Assembly (NCBI RefSeq): GCF_014190915.1
Contig: NZ_JACHVU010000016.1
Coordinates: forward strand, 24,282-88,281
From: Mycolicibacterium iranicum
GTDB lineage: Bacteria > Actinomycetota > Actinomycetes > Mycobacteriales > Mycobacteriaceae
Length of the DNA: 64,000 bases
Reading direction: 5' to 3'
Position numbers and translations under genes: made by a program. This document shows, in pieces, positions 48,883 through 57,902 of this stretch (the stretch's first letter is position 1; each line of letters starts with the position of its first letter). Under the pieces are notes generated by a model, which saw only the letters and a program-made list of their open reading frames with translations, was not told where the DNA came from and did no database searches.

Positions 48883-50024
48883 GCCGCCCCTCCTTCGGTC
48901 AGCCGCAGCAGCAAGGCCAGCGCCGCGCGGGCGTCCTCGGCGTCCTCCCCGGCGGCTCTGGCGGTGTTGACCAGCTCGTCGACGGCGGCGGCGGCGAAGC
49001 CCCCGATACCGAGGTCGTCGAACTCCCCGTCGGCCGGCATCACCGCGAGGTCGGTCTGCTTGTCCCACGGCACCAATGCGGCGAACAGCCGCGCGTATCG
49101 GTCCAGGCAGGCATCCAGCGCCGCGCGGTCGGTGACGGTGAGCGACCCGGTAAGACCCAGCCGGATCACCGTGCGCTCCTTGTCGGGCATCTGGTCGAGG
49201 TTGATGTCGAGGTCGGCCACGTCGCGGTTGTTGTCGACGGTGTGCTTCAGGGACATGAACCGCCAGGCGCCGATCCGGTGGGAGTCCACGCGTACGGTCC
49301 GGTCGCTGTCGTCGATGTCGACGGCGAGGACCATCCCGGGTTCGGGTTCGATGTCGTCGTAGTTGGTGACCTCGGGCGAGCCCGAATACCAGACGCGTCC
49401 GGTGGATCCGACACTCATGCGAGAGTGCTTGTCGCCCAGCGCGACATAGTGCACCGCACCCCGGGCGAGGGCGGTTTCGAGCGCCTCCAGCCCGATCAGC
49501 GACGGCCGGTCCTTGTCCGGCACCAGGATGTCGACGGCACCGTGTCCGACGACGATGCGCGTGACGTCGTCACCGGCGGGCAGCGCGTCCAGGACCGCCG
49601 CGACGAGGTCGGTGGTGGGCGACTTGGAGTACCAGGGAGCCGCCACCAGCTCGAGACCGGGCCGGACCTCATGCACACCGGGACGGTCGAGAACGACGAC
49701 ATTGTCGGGCCGCTCTGCGGTGAACAATGGGCTCGTGTACACCGACGAGGCGTCGAGCGGGTCGTGGTTGCCGGGCAGCAGATAGACCGGAACGGTAATG
49801 GCCCGCATGGCCTCGAGCGCGGTGCTGATCTCCTTCGGTGCGAGCTGGTTGTGCTCGAAGACGTCGCCGGCGACGACGACGAACTCCGCGCCGACCTCGG
49901 CAGCCAGCGGTCCGAGCGCGGCGACCGCACCGCGGCGCGCCGCCGAATACCGTGGCTGCGCATCCCCGTTCAGGTAGTGGCGGGTCATCCCGAGCTGCCA
50001 GTCAGCGGTGTGGAGAAAACGCAT
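48879..50024 (-). CDS. SbcD-like metallophosphoesterase (Rv1277-type)
   Basis: 381-aa Mre11/SbcD-type calcineurin-like phosphoesterase. Metal-binding motifs are MRFLHTADWQLG, VVVAGDVFEHNQ, YLLPGNHDPLD, VVGHGAVDI and VALGDKHSR. The C-terminal part (about residues 280-381) would bind the ATPase partner. Predicted Mn-dependent nuclease acting on double-strand ends or hairpins with the downstream SMC ATPase. Hairpin-rich repeat arrays in this region are the sort of DNA such enzymes cleave, though no link is shown. Confidence 0.9.
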   Translation of the reverse strand: MRFLHTADWQLGMTRHYLNGDAQPRYSAARRGAVAALGPLAAEVGAEFVVVAGDVFEHNQLAPKEISTALEAMRAITVPVYLLPGNHDPLDASSVYTSPLFTAERPDNVVVLDRPGVHEVRPGLELVAAPWYSKSPTTDLVAAVLDALPAGDDVTRIVVGHGAVDILVPDKDRPSLIGLEALETALARGAVHYVALGDKHSRMSVGSTGRVWYSGSPEVTNYDDIEPEPGMVLAVDIDDSDRTVRVDSHRIGAWRFMSLKHTVDNNRDVADLDINLDQMPDKERTVIRLGLTGSLTVTDRAALDACLDRYARLFAALVPWDKQTDLAVMPADGEFDDLGIGGFAAAAVDELVNTARAAGEDAEDARAALALLLRLTEGGAA

Positions 50025-50127
50025 CTCAGCCCGTCCTTCCCGTCGGTTTCCTTCGTGGCATCGCTACTGTAGGTCCGGGCGCCGACAAGTCCGTGGACGC
50101 GCACCGGCATGCCCTACCGTTGATGGG

Positions 50128-50649
50128 ATGAGCGACATCCGATACCGCACCCTGCTGCTCCTCCGTCACGCCAAGTCGGACTATCCGGACGGCGTCACCG
50201 ACCACGACCGCCCGCTCGCCGAGCGGGGCCTGCGCGAGGCCGCCCTGGCCGGCGAATGGATCCGGGCGAACGTCGATCCGGTGGACGCGGTGCTCTGCTC
50301 CTCGGCGACACGCACGCGACAGACACTGGAGCGCACGGGGATCACGGCCGCGGTGGAATTCGTCGACCGCATCTACGACGCAAGCCCCGGCGTCGTGATC
50401 GAGGAGATCAACGGCGTGCCGTCGCGATTCGGCGACGAGGTGTCGACGCTGCTCGTCGTGGGGCACGAGCCGGTGATGTCCGCGCTGGCTCACGGGCTCG
50501 CCGACGAAGAATCCAGCAACGGGCCGGTGGCCGAACGCTTCTCGACGAAGTACCCGACGTCGTCGGTGGCGGTGCTGCGCTCGGCGCAGCCGTGGGACCG
50601 GTGGGCGTCGCGGGGCGCGGAACTCGTCGACTTTCACACCGCGCGCTGA
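50128..50649 (+). CDS. SixA-like phosphohistidine phosphatase
   Basis: 173-aa histidine-phosphatase-superfamily protein. The RHG motif is LLLLRHAKSDYPDG (phospho-accepting His about residue 12), with the second catalytic His in LLVVGHEPVMSALAHGLADE. SixA-like enzymes remove phosphate from phosphohistidine, but the actinobacterial branch (Rv1276c-type) is not well characterised. The ATG is leaderless: TACCGT (50115-50120) sits 7 nt upstream. Tail-to-tail with lprC across a 27-bp tandem repeat. Confidence 0.88.
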   Translation: MSDIRYRTLLLLRHAKSDYPDGVTDHDRPLAERGLREAALAGEWIRANVDPVDAVLCSSATRTRQTLERTGITAAVEFVDRIYDASPGVVIEEINGVPSRFGDEVSTLLVVGHEPVMSALAHGLADEESSNGPVAERFSTKYPTSSVAVLRSAQPWDRWASRGAELVDFHTAR

Positions 50650-50755
50650 GCGCGAAGTTCAACAGGGGCGCGCTGAGCGCGCAATCAAACAGGGGCGCGC
50701 TGAGCGCGCAATCAAACAGGGGCGCGCTGAGCACGCAATTCAACAGGGGCGCTAC
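50642..50755. repeat. 27-bp tandem repeat, four copies
   Basis: Units starting CGCGCTGAG at 50642, 50669, 50696 and 50723, plus a truncated fifth at 50750. The consensus is GGCGCGCTGAGCGCGC followed by AATCAAACAGG. Each unit contains the palindrome GCGCGCT-G-AGCGCGC. The first copy includes the sixA stop and the last reaches the lprC stop, so the repeat replaces the convergent intergenic region. Confidence 0.9.
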
Positions 50756-51297
50756 GCGCGGGTGGCGAGCGTGAGCTCCATGAGCTTGATGGCCATCCCG
50801 CAGGCGTCCATGCCGGGTGTCTGCGGATTGACCCACCACCCGACGACACCGGCGGCGTCGCTGGCCACGCCGCACGCGCCATTGGGGTCGTTGGGCCGCA
50901 TCACGAAGGACTCGATGCCTGCCACCGAACGGTTCTCGATCTGATACTGCAGTTGCTCGGCGACACTGCGCTCGTTGTCGAGGCTGCCTGTCTCGAACCA
51001 GAAGCGGGTGATGTCGACCAGCCCCGCCGGGTTGGCGGCCTGCCAGCGGCAGATCGCCCCGACGAAGGTGCTCTGGATGTCGAGCGGATCGGCCCCGACC
51101 GTCTCGGCCAGGATGTCCTCGGTGAGGACCTCGCACTCCTTGAGCAGGTTCGGGTACTTGCGCTCGGAGTTGTCGTTGCGCGGCACGTCCCCGGAACCCG
51201 ACTTGGCGGCGGTGCCCTCGACGGTCTGGGTGCAGCCGGTCAGTACGACCAGTCCGGCCATCGCGGCGACCACGCCTCTGACCACGCGTCGGCTCAT
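50752..51297 (-). CDS. lprC: Lipoprotein LprC
   Basis: 181-aa DUF3558-like lipoprotein. MSRRVVRGVVAAMAGLVVLT precedes the lipobox Cys (LTGC, residue 22). VPRNDNSERKYPNLLKECEV, ADPLDIQSTFVGAICRWQAA and the C-terminal LMELTLAT match M. tuberculosis LprC as I recall it. Paired cysteines suggest a disulfide-stabilised fold outside the membrane. Its ATG overlaps the lprB stop (ATGA), so the two are translationally coupled. Molecular function unknown. Confidence 0.92.
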   Translation of the reverse strand: MSRRVVRGVVAAMAGLVVLTGCTQTVEGTAAKSGSGDVPRNDNSERKYPNLLKECEVLTEDILAETVGADPLDIQSTFVGAICRWQAANPAGLVDITRFWFETGSLDNERSVAEQLQYQIENRSVAGIESFVMRPNDPNGACGVASDAAGVVGWWVNPQTPGMDACGMAIKLMELTLATRA

Positions 51298-51893
51298 TTG
51301 GAGTTCACAATCGACTGGCGGGTGAGTTCCTTGGCGACCTCGCACGCGTCCGGATACGGCGGCTGGGCGTAGCTGATCGACCATTCGATGAAGTCGTCGC
51401 CGAACTGGATGCCGACCTCGCACAGGTTGACACCGATCTTCGGGTCGGGGTCCTGGTTGATCCCGATGAATCCGTCGTGGCCTTCGATGTTGAGGTCTTC
51501 GACGCTGGTGCGTGAGAGCTCCATGGTCTTGCGTTCGCGGCCGATGGGGCTTCCGCGGAACCACGAGAACGAGAAGTGCGGCCCCAGGATGGAGCCTCCG
51601 GACAGCCACTGGCATCCGACCGAGGTGCGCGCCGTGTTGACCAAGCCGGGCACCTCGGTGAGCCGGGCGATCTCCTCGTCGCTGATGCCGCCGCACTCAG
51701 GGAAGAACGGGCCGTGGGCGACGTTCTCCTGCGGCGCGTCGCTGGACGGCATCGCCGGGCTCTGCGGTTCGGAGTCCGAACAGGCGGCGAGCACCGGAAG
51801 CATGGCCGCAGCAGCAATGGCCAGCGCCCCGCGCATGCGGGGAGCAGAAACCGACACCGCCGATCGGCGTTGTCCGCGAGAGCTGTGGGTCAC
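51294..51893 (-). CDS. lprB: Lipoprotein LprB
   Basis: 199-aa lipoprotein related to LprC (DUF3558-type). The lipobox is LAAC (about residue 38). HGPFFPECGGISDEEIARLT, NTARTSVGCQWLSGGSILGP and HFSFSWFRGSPIGRERKT match M. tuberculosis LprB from memory. Start: the GTG at 51893 has TACAGT (51901-51906, minus strand) 7 nt upstream, giving a leaderless mRNA; an internal ATG at 51836 would also leave a minimal signal peptide. Role unknown; probably works with LprC. Confidence 0.88.
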   Translation of the reverse strand: MTHSSRGQRRSAVSVSAPRMRGALAIAAAAMLPVLAACSDSEPQSPAMPSSDAPQENVAHGPFFPECGGISDEEIARLTEVPGLVNTARTSVGCQWLSGGSILGPHFSFSWFRGSPIGRERKTMELSRTSVEDLNIEGHDGFIGINQDPDPKIGVNLCEVGIQFGDDFIEWSISYAQPPYPDACEVAKELTRQSIVNSK

Positions 51894-52020
51894 GCCATGC
51901 ACTGTAGCGGCAGCCCTCCCGGTCAACCACCGACATGCCGACTGACCAGCTCATTTATCCGATTCTCAGGCGCGACAGCCGAACAGCGGCGCCGTCGGCG
52001 GCGTGTGCGACAGTAGCGGG

Positions 52021-53754
52021 ATGCTCTGGGAGCTGCTTCGACGGTACGCACGGCCGTACCGGCCACTGCTCACGGTGGTGGCGGCGCTGCAGGTCGTGAG
52101 CACCCTGGCGACCCTGTACCTGCCGACCGTCAACGCCGCGATCATCGACGACGGTGTCGCGCAGGGCGACCTGCGGCGCATCGTCGAACTCGGCGCCGTG
52201 ATGCTCGCGGTCACGGCCCTGCAGGTGCTGTGCGCGGTCGGCGCCGTGTACTTCGGTTCGCGCGCGAGCATGAGCGTGGGCCGCGACCTGCGCTCGCATC
52301 TGTTCCACCACATCACCGGGTTCTCGGCAGAGGAGACCGCCCGCTTCGGCGCTCCGTCGCTGCTCACCCGCACCACCAACGACGTGCAACAGATTCAGCT
52401 GTTGGTCCAGCTGACGTGCACCATGCTCGTCACCGCACCGATCATGTGCGTCGGCGGCATCTTCATGGCGGTCCATCAGGATGCGGGTCTGTCGTGGTTG
52501 CTGGTGGTCAGCGTGCCGGTGCTGGCGCTGGCCAACTACTGGATCGTCTCGCACCTGCTGCCGATCTTCCGGCGGGTGCAGCGTCAGATCGACGCGATCA
52601 ACCGCGTCATGCGCGAGCAGCTGACCGGTCTGCGGGTGGTCCGGGCGTTCGCGCGAGAACCGTTCGAGCGCAGCCGTTTCGCCGAAGCCAACACCGCGCT
52701 GGCGGGCAGTGCCCTGGAGGCCGGCCGCTGGCAGGCACTGATGCTGCCGGTGACGACGCTGGTGATCAACGTCTCGAGCGTGGCCCTGATCTGGTTCGGC
52801 GGCATGCGCATCGACGCCGGGCAGATGCAGGTCGGGTCGCTCATCGCGTTCCTGTCCTACTTCATGCAGATCCTGGTCGCGGTGTTGATGGCGACGTTCA
52901 TCCTCATCATCATTCCGCGTGCGTCGGTGTGCGCCGAGCGGATCACCGAGGTGCTCGGCACCGAGGCGGCGATCGTCTCCTCCCCGACCGCGGCGTCACC
53001 GGAGACGATCCACGGCGAGATCCGGTTCGACGGCGTGACATTCAGTTACGCCGGCGCCGACAGGCCCGTGCTGCAGGATGTCTCGTTCACGGCGCGACCC
53101 GCCACCACGACGGCGATCGTCGGATCCACCGGGTCGGGCAAGTCCACCCTGGTGTCGCTGATCTGCCGTCTCTACGACGTGACCGGCGGATCGGTGCGCA
53201 TCGACGGCATCGACGTGCGCGACCTCGACATCGAGACGCTGTGGAGCGCGACCGGGGTCGTGCCGCAGCGCGGATATCTGTTCTCCGGCACCGTCGCCGA
53301 GAACCTGCGCTTCGGCAAGGCCGACGCGACCGACGAGCAGATGTGGGACGCGCTGCGGGTGGCGCGCGCCGACGACTTCGTCGCCGCGCACCCCGACGGG
53401 CTCCTGATGCGCGTAGCTCAGGGCGGGCTGAACTTCTCCGGTGGGCAGCGTCAACGGCTGGCCATCGCGCGCGCGGTCATCCGCAAGCCGGCTCTCTACC
53501 TGTTCGACGACGCGTTCTCGGCGCTGGACGTGCACACCGATGCCGAGGTGCGGGAGCGGATCAAGCAGGCGTCGGCCGGGTCGACGGTCCTGATCGTCTC
53601 GCAGCGCATCTCGACGGTGGCCGGAGCCGACCAGATCGTCGTCATCGACGACGGCCGCGTGGTCGGCATCGGCGCCCACGACGACCTGGTCGAAACGTGC
53701 GACGCCTACCGCGAGTTCGCGGATTCGCAGTCGGTGCGGACAGGGGAACGATGA
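52021..53754 (+). CDS. ABC exporter half-transporter with degenerate NBD (Rv1273c-type)
   Basis: 577-aa type-IV ABC half-transporter: six helices (residues about 15-310), then the ATPase. Walker A is GSTGSGKSTLVSL and the signature is FSGGQRQRLAIARAV. The residue after Walker B is Asp rather than catalytic Glu (LYLFDDAFSALD), and the switch His is Gln (IVSQRIST), so its own ATP site is degenerate. The partner encoded next, overlapping by 4 bp, complements it. GACAGT lies 6 nt before the ATG. Substrate is probably a lipid or drug. Confidence 0.9.
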   Translation: MLWELLRRYARPYRPLLTVVAALQVVSTLATLYLPTVNAAIIDDGVAQGDLRRIVELGAVMLAVTALQVLCAVGAVYFGSRASMSVGRDLRSHLFHHITGFSAEETARFGAPSLLTRTTNDVQQIQLLVQLTCTMLVTAPIMCVGGIFMAVHQDAGLSWLLVVSVPVLALANYWIVSHLLPIFRRVQRQIDAINRVMREQLTGLRVVRAFAREPFERSRFAEANTALAGSALEAGRWQALMLPVTTLVINVSSVALIWFGGMRIDAGQMQVGSLIAFLSYFMQILVAVLMATFILIIIPRASVCAERITEVLGTEAAIVSSPTAASPETIHGEIRFDGVTFSYAGADRPVLQDVSFTARPATTTAIVGSTGSGKSTLVSLICRLYDVTGGSVRIDGIDVRDLDIETLWSATGVVPQRGYLFSGTVAENLRFGKADATDEQMWDALRVARADDFVAAHPDGLLMRVAQGGLNFSGGQRQRLAIARAVIRKPALYLFDDAFSALDVHTDAEVRERIKQASAGSTVLIVSQRISTVAGADQIVVIDDGRVVGIGAHDDLVETCDAYREFADSQSVRTGER

Positions 53755-55667
53755 CCGGACCCATGGGCCGGGGGATCCGGATGGCCGAGCCCCCGCAGGT
53801 GCGGTCCCGCGATTTCCGCGGATCGGCGATCCGGCTCTTCCGACGGCTGACGCCACAGCGCGGGATGACCGTCGCGGTGATGCTACTCGGCGTCGGCGGC
53901 ATCGCGATCGGGGTCATCGGCCCACGAATCCTCGGCCACGCCACCGATCTGCTGTTCAACGGCGTCATCGGCCGGCAGCTGCCGGCCGGGCTGACCAAGG
54001 CCCAGGCGGTCGACGCGGCCAGGGCCAGAGGTGACGACACGTTCGCCGACCTCCTGTCGGGAATGAACGTGGTGCCCGGGCAGGGCGTGGACTTCGCCGC
54101 GGTGGCCCGCACGCTGGCCTTGGCGCTGGGCCTGTATCTGGTGGCCGCGTTGATGGTCTGGCTGCAGGCCCGTCTGCTCAACGTCGTCGTGCAGCGCACC
54201 ATGGTCGCGCTGCGCGCCGACGTCGAGGACAAGATCCACCGGCTCCCGTTGCGCTACTTCGATTCCCGGCAGCGAGGTGAGGTGCTGAGCCGGGTCACCA
54301 ACGACGTGGACAATCTGCAGCAGTCGCTGTCGATGTCGATCACGCAGCTGCTCACCTCGGTGCTGACCGTGGTGGCGGTGCTGGTGATGATGCTGACGAT
54401 CTCGCCGCTGCTGACCTTGTTCACCGTGGTGACGGTGCCGCTGTCGCTGTGGGTCACGCGGTCGATCGCGAGACGCTCGCGCACCCTGTTCGTCGCCCAG
54501 TGGACGAACACGGGCCGGCTCAACGCCCACATCGAGGAGACCTACAGCGGGTATACCGTCGTCAAGACCTTCGGCCACCGCGCCCGCGCCGAGGAGGAGT
54601 TCCGCACCCTCAACGACGACGTCTACCAGGCCAGCTTCGGAGCCCAGTTCCTGTCGGGTCTGGTCTCGCCGGCGACGATCTTCATCGGCAACCTCAGCTA
54701 TGTCGCCGTCGCCGTCGTCGGCGGCCTGCAGGTGGCGACCGGTCAGATCACCCTCGGCGGGATCCAAGCGTTCATCCAGTACGTCCGCCAGTTCAACCAG
54801 CCGCTCACCCAGATCGCGGGCATGTACAACACCATGCAGTCCGGTATCGCCAGCGCCGAGCGGGTGTTCGACCTGCTCGACGCCGAGGAGGAACCCGCCG
54901 ATCCCAGTCCTGGTAACCGGGCGGCGCTGCCGGCCGACGACGGACGGGCGGGCGGGCGTGTGGAATTCGACCGCGTGTCGTTCAGCTACCAGGCCGGGTC
55001 TCCGGTGATCGAGGACCTGTCCCTGGTCGCCGAACCCGGCTCCACGGTCGCGATCGTGGGTCCGACCGGGGCAGGCAAGACGACGCTGGTGAACCTGCTG
55101 ATGCGCTTCTACGACGTGGACTCGGGGCGCATTCTGATCGACGGCGTCGACATCGCCGGCGTGCCCCGCAGTTCGCTGCGCTCCCGAATCGGCATGGTGC
55201 TACAGGACACCTGGCTGTTCGCCGGGAGCATCTACGACAACATCGCCTACGGCCGGCCCGACGCCGGTCACGACGAGGTGATGGACGCCGCGCGGGCGGC
55301 CTATGTGGACCGCTTCGTGCAGACGCTCCCCGACGGATACGACACGCTGATCAACGACGGCGGCACGAACATCAGCGCCGGCGAGAAGCAGCTGATCACC
55401 ATCGCGCGGGCCGTGTTGGCCCAGCCGCAGCTGCTCATCCTCGACGAGGCCACCAGCTCGGTGGACACCCGCACCGAGGTGCTGATCCAGCAGGCGATGG
55501 GGACACTGCGCCGCGACCGGACCAGTTTCATCATCGCCCACCGGCTCTCGACCATCCGTGACGCCGACATGATCCTGGTGATGGAGGCGGGCAAGATCGT
55601 CGAACGGGGAACGCACAGCGAGCTTCTCGACCGACACGGCGAGTACTGGACGATGATCAACCGCTAG
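53751..55667 (+). CDS. ABC exporter half-transporter, catalytic partner (Rv1272c-type)
   Basis: 638-aa half-transporter. There is an extra loop between helices 1 and 2 (about residues 70-110, LPAGLTKAQAVDAARARGDD). Walker A GPTGAGKTTLVNLL, Walker B LLILDEATSSVD with the catalytic Glu, and switch His in FIIAHRLSTI are canonical. Its signature, ISAGEKQLITIARA, replaces the usual SGGQ and faces the degenerate site of its partner. Together they form a heterodimeric exporter with one active ATP site. The Rv1272c homologue has been linked to fatty-acid uptake. Confidence 0.91.
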   Translation: MTGPMGRGIRMAEPPQVRSRDFRGSAIRLFRRLTPQRGMTVAVMLLGVGGIAIGVIGPRILGHATDLLFNGVIGRQLPAGLTKAQAVDAARARGDDTFADLLSGMNVVPGQGVDFAAVARTLALALGLYLVAALMVWLQARLLNVVVQRTMVALRADVEDKIHRLPLRYFDSRQRGEVLSRVTNDVDNLQQSLSMSITQLLTSVLTVVAVLVMMLTISPLLTLFTVVTVPLSLWVTRSIARRSRTLFVAQWTNTGRLNAHIEETYSGYTVVKTFGHRARAEEEFRTLNDDVYQASFGAQFLSGLVSPATIFIGNLSYVAVAVVGGLQVATGQITLGGIQAFIQYVRQFNQPLTQIAGMYNTMQSGIASAERVFDLLDAEEEPADPSPGNRAALPADDGRAGGRVEFDRVSFSYQAGSPVIEDLSLVAEPGSTVAIVGPTGAGKTTLVNLLMRFYDVDSGRILIDGVDIAGVPRSSLRSRIGMVLQDTWLFAGSIYDNIAYGRPDAGHDEVMDAARAAYVDRFVQTLPDGYDTLINDGGTNISAGEKQLITIARAVLAQPQLLILDEATSSVDTRTEVLIQQAMGTLRRDRTSFIIAHRLSTIRDADMILVMEAGKIVERGTHSELLDRHGEYWTMINR

Positions 55668-55733
55668 CCGATCAAGCAACCTGCTCATTTGGATTCCGCG
55701 GACGCTCACACCGCGCTCGGGCACCATGACGGC

Positions 55734-57902
55734 ATGACCCGCACCGTCCACACGTTCTGCCGCTACTGCCTCGCCTCCTGCGGCATCGAGGTGACGGTCG
55801 AGCAGAACCGCGTGGTCAAGATCTCCGCCGACAAGCAGAACCCGCACAGCTGGCACGACTTCTGCGCCAAGGGCCGCACCGCCGCCCAGCTCGTGGAGCA
55901 TCCGCGGCGCATCCTGGCGCCGATGCGCCGCGTGGGTGACAGCTACGTCGAGGCGACGTGGGATGACGCGATCGCCGACATCGCCGCCCGGATGAACGCC
56001 GCGATCGAGGCCGACGGTCCCGACGCGATCGGTGTCTACTACGGCAATCCAGCCGGCTTCTCGTCGTCGAACATCATCTTCATGAACGGCTGGCTCGACG
56101 CGGTCGGCACCCGCAGTCGCTACTTCGTCGGGTCCATCGACCAGAACGCGATGCACGTCGTCGCCGAGGCGATGTACGGCTCGATTCTGATGGCCCCGGT
56201 CTCCGACATCGACAACTGCGACTACTTCCTGCTGGTCGGCACCAACCCCGCCGTCAGCGCGTGGAACTGGCTGGAGACGGTGCCCGGCGGGTGGCGGCGG
56301 GCGCTGGCGCGCCAGGCGCAGGGCGCCACGCTCGTCGTCGTGGACCCGGTGCGCACCGAGTCGGCCGCCAAGGCCGACGTGCACCTGGCGGTTCGTCCGG
56401 CCCAGGATTGGGCGCTGTTGCTCGCGATGGTGAAGGTCATCCTCGACGAGGGGTTGGAGCACCGCGAGGACTGCAGCGAACTGGCCGCCGGCATGGAGGG
56501 GCTTCGGGCACTCGTCGCCGATGCCGACCTCGACGACCTCGCGCGGCGGTGCGACATCGACAGGGCCCGGATCGAAACGGTGGCAAGGGATTTTGCCGCG
56601 GCGCGCGGCGCGATGGTCGTGACCCACACGGGCGTCTCGATGCACCTCACCGGGACCGTCGCCGAGTGGCTCGGCCATGTCCTGAACGTGATCACCGGGC
56701 GGATGGACCGACCCGGCGGGCGTCGGTATGAGCCTGGTTACGTCGACGCGATCCGGATGTCGGGCATGGTGAAGACGAGTCCGCACCGCAACCGGCTGTC
56801 CGGTCGCGAGATGGTCGCCGGGGCGCATGCGCTCTCGGAACTGCCCGACGAGATCACCACACCCGGCCCCGGCCAGATCACCGCGATGGTGATCAACTGC
56901 GGCAACCCGGTGGTGTCCGGACCTGACGGCGCCCGGTTGGACGACGCGTTGGCGCAGCTGGATCTGCTGGTCGCCATCGACTTCGTGCAGCGCGAGAGCC
57001 ACCGCCACGCCCACTGGCTGCTTCCTGCGGTGCACTGGCTGGAACGCGACGATCTCCTGGCCTTCACCAGCAACATGCACGACGAGCCCTACCTGCACTA
57101 TGGCGCGCAGGCCGTCGAGCCGCCACCGGGCGCACGACAGGAATGGCGGATCTTCGTCGACCTCGCGATCGCCATGGGAAAGCCCCTGTTCCGCGCCAAA
57201 GGCCTGAACACGTTCATCAAGGCGACCCGCCGCGCCGCCCGCCTGACGGGCCGGCCGGGCCTGGAGTTCACCCCGCAGTGGGTCAACCGGCTGGTGCTGG
57301 CCACGGGACGAAAGTTCAACGGCCGCAGGATCTCCTGGCGTGAGGTGCTGGCGCACCCGCACGGCTGGGTGCTGGGCCCCCGCGAATTCGGCCACTTCCG
57401 GGATGCGCTGCGCACCCCCGACAAGTTGGTGCACGTGGCCCCGCCCGAGTTCGTCACGCGCACACGCGAACTGCTGGCCGAGGCAGCGCCTCAGGCGCCG
57501 ACCGGATATCCGTTCCAGCTGGCGAACCGACGCCACCGGCATTCGATGAACTCGTGGCTCAACGACCTGCCGGGCCTGCATCCCTCCGGCAAGGGCAGCG
57601 AGGTCGTCATCCACCCCGAGGACGCCGCTCGGCTGGGCATCGGCGACGGAGACCAGGTGCGGGTCCACTCCCCCGTCGGGGAGATCGAACTGACCGCTTC
57701 GGTCTCCGACCAACCCCGGCCGGGCGTCGTCATCGTCGACCATGGCTGGGGCTCAAGGGTTTTCGATCCCCGCAACGGGTCGGCACCGCAGTCGTTCGGC
57801 GTCAACCGCAACCTTCTGGTCGATGCCGGGCCCGTGGACCCGCTGTCGCAGACATCGGCGCTGAACTCCGCCTATGTGGCGGTCACCCCGGCGTCCGGTT
57901 AG
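55734..57902 (+). CDS. Molybdopterin-dependent oxidoreductase, DMSO-reductase family
   Basis: 722-aa single-subunit-type enzyme. An N-terminal 4Fe-4S ligand set is C9-x2-C12-x3-C16-x27-C44 (FCRYCLASCG ... HDFCAKG). bis-MGD-binding motifs include LLVGTNPAVSAWNW, VVVDPVRTESAAKAD and the C-terminal ANRRHRHSMNSWLNDLP with IHPEDAARLGIGDGDQVRVH (molydop_binding). Where formate dehydrogenase or NapA has a Mo-ligating Cys/Sec, this reads VGSIDQNAMHVV (about 132-143), so the ligand differs (Ser, Asp or Asn). No partner electron-transfer subunit is adjacent. Substrate unknown. Confidence 0.88.
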   Translation: MTRTVHTFCRYCLASCGIEVTVEQNRVVKISADKQNPHSWHDFCAKGRTAAQLVEHPRRILAPMRRVGDSYVEATWDDAIADIAARMNAAIEADGPDAIGVYYGNPAGFSSSNIIFMNGWLDAVGTRSRYFVGSIDQNAMHVVAEAMYGSILMAPVSDIDNCDYFLLVGTNPAVSAWNWLETVPGGWRRALARQAQGATLVVVDPVRTESAAKADVHLAVRPAQDWALLLAMVKVILDEGLEHREDCSELAAGMEGLRALVADADLDDLARRCDIDRARIETVARDFAAARGAMVVTHTGVSMHLTGTVAEWLGHVLNVITGRMDRPGGRRYEPGYVDAIRMSGMVKTSPHRNRLSGREMVAGAHALSELPDEITTPGPGQITAMVINCGNPVVSGPDGARLDDALAQLDLLVAIDFVQRESHRHAHWLLPAVHWLERDDLLAFTSNMHDEPYLHYGAQAVEPPPGARQEWRIFVDLAIAMGKPLFRAKGLNTFIKATRRAARLTGRPGLEFTPQWVNRLVLATGRKFNGRRISWREVLAHPHGWVLGPREFGHFRDALRTPDKLVHVAPPEFVTRTRELLAEAAPQAPTGYPFQLANRRHRHSMNSWLNDLPGLHPSGKGSEVVIHPEDAARLGIGDGDQVRVHSPVGEIELTASVSDQPRPGVVIVDHGWGSRVFDPRNGSAPQSFGVNRNLLVDAGPVDPLSQTSALNSAYVAVTPASG

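Noticed and set aside
50642..50755. 27-bp repeats considered as a CRISPR array
   Set aside because: The units are directly contiguous with no spacers and contain an internal palindrome; no cas genes are near.
55734..57902. Selenocysteine-containing formate dehydrogenase
   Set aside because: No in-frame TGA and no Cys at the Mo-ligand position; partner beta and gamma subunits are missing.
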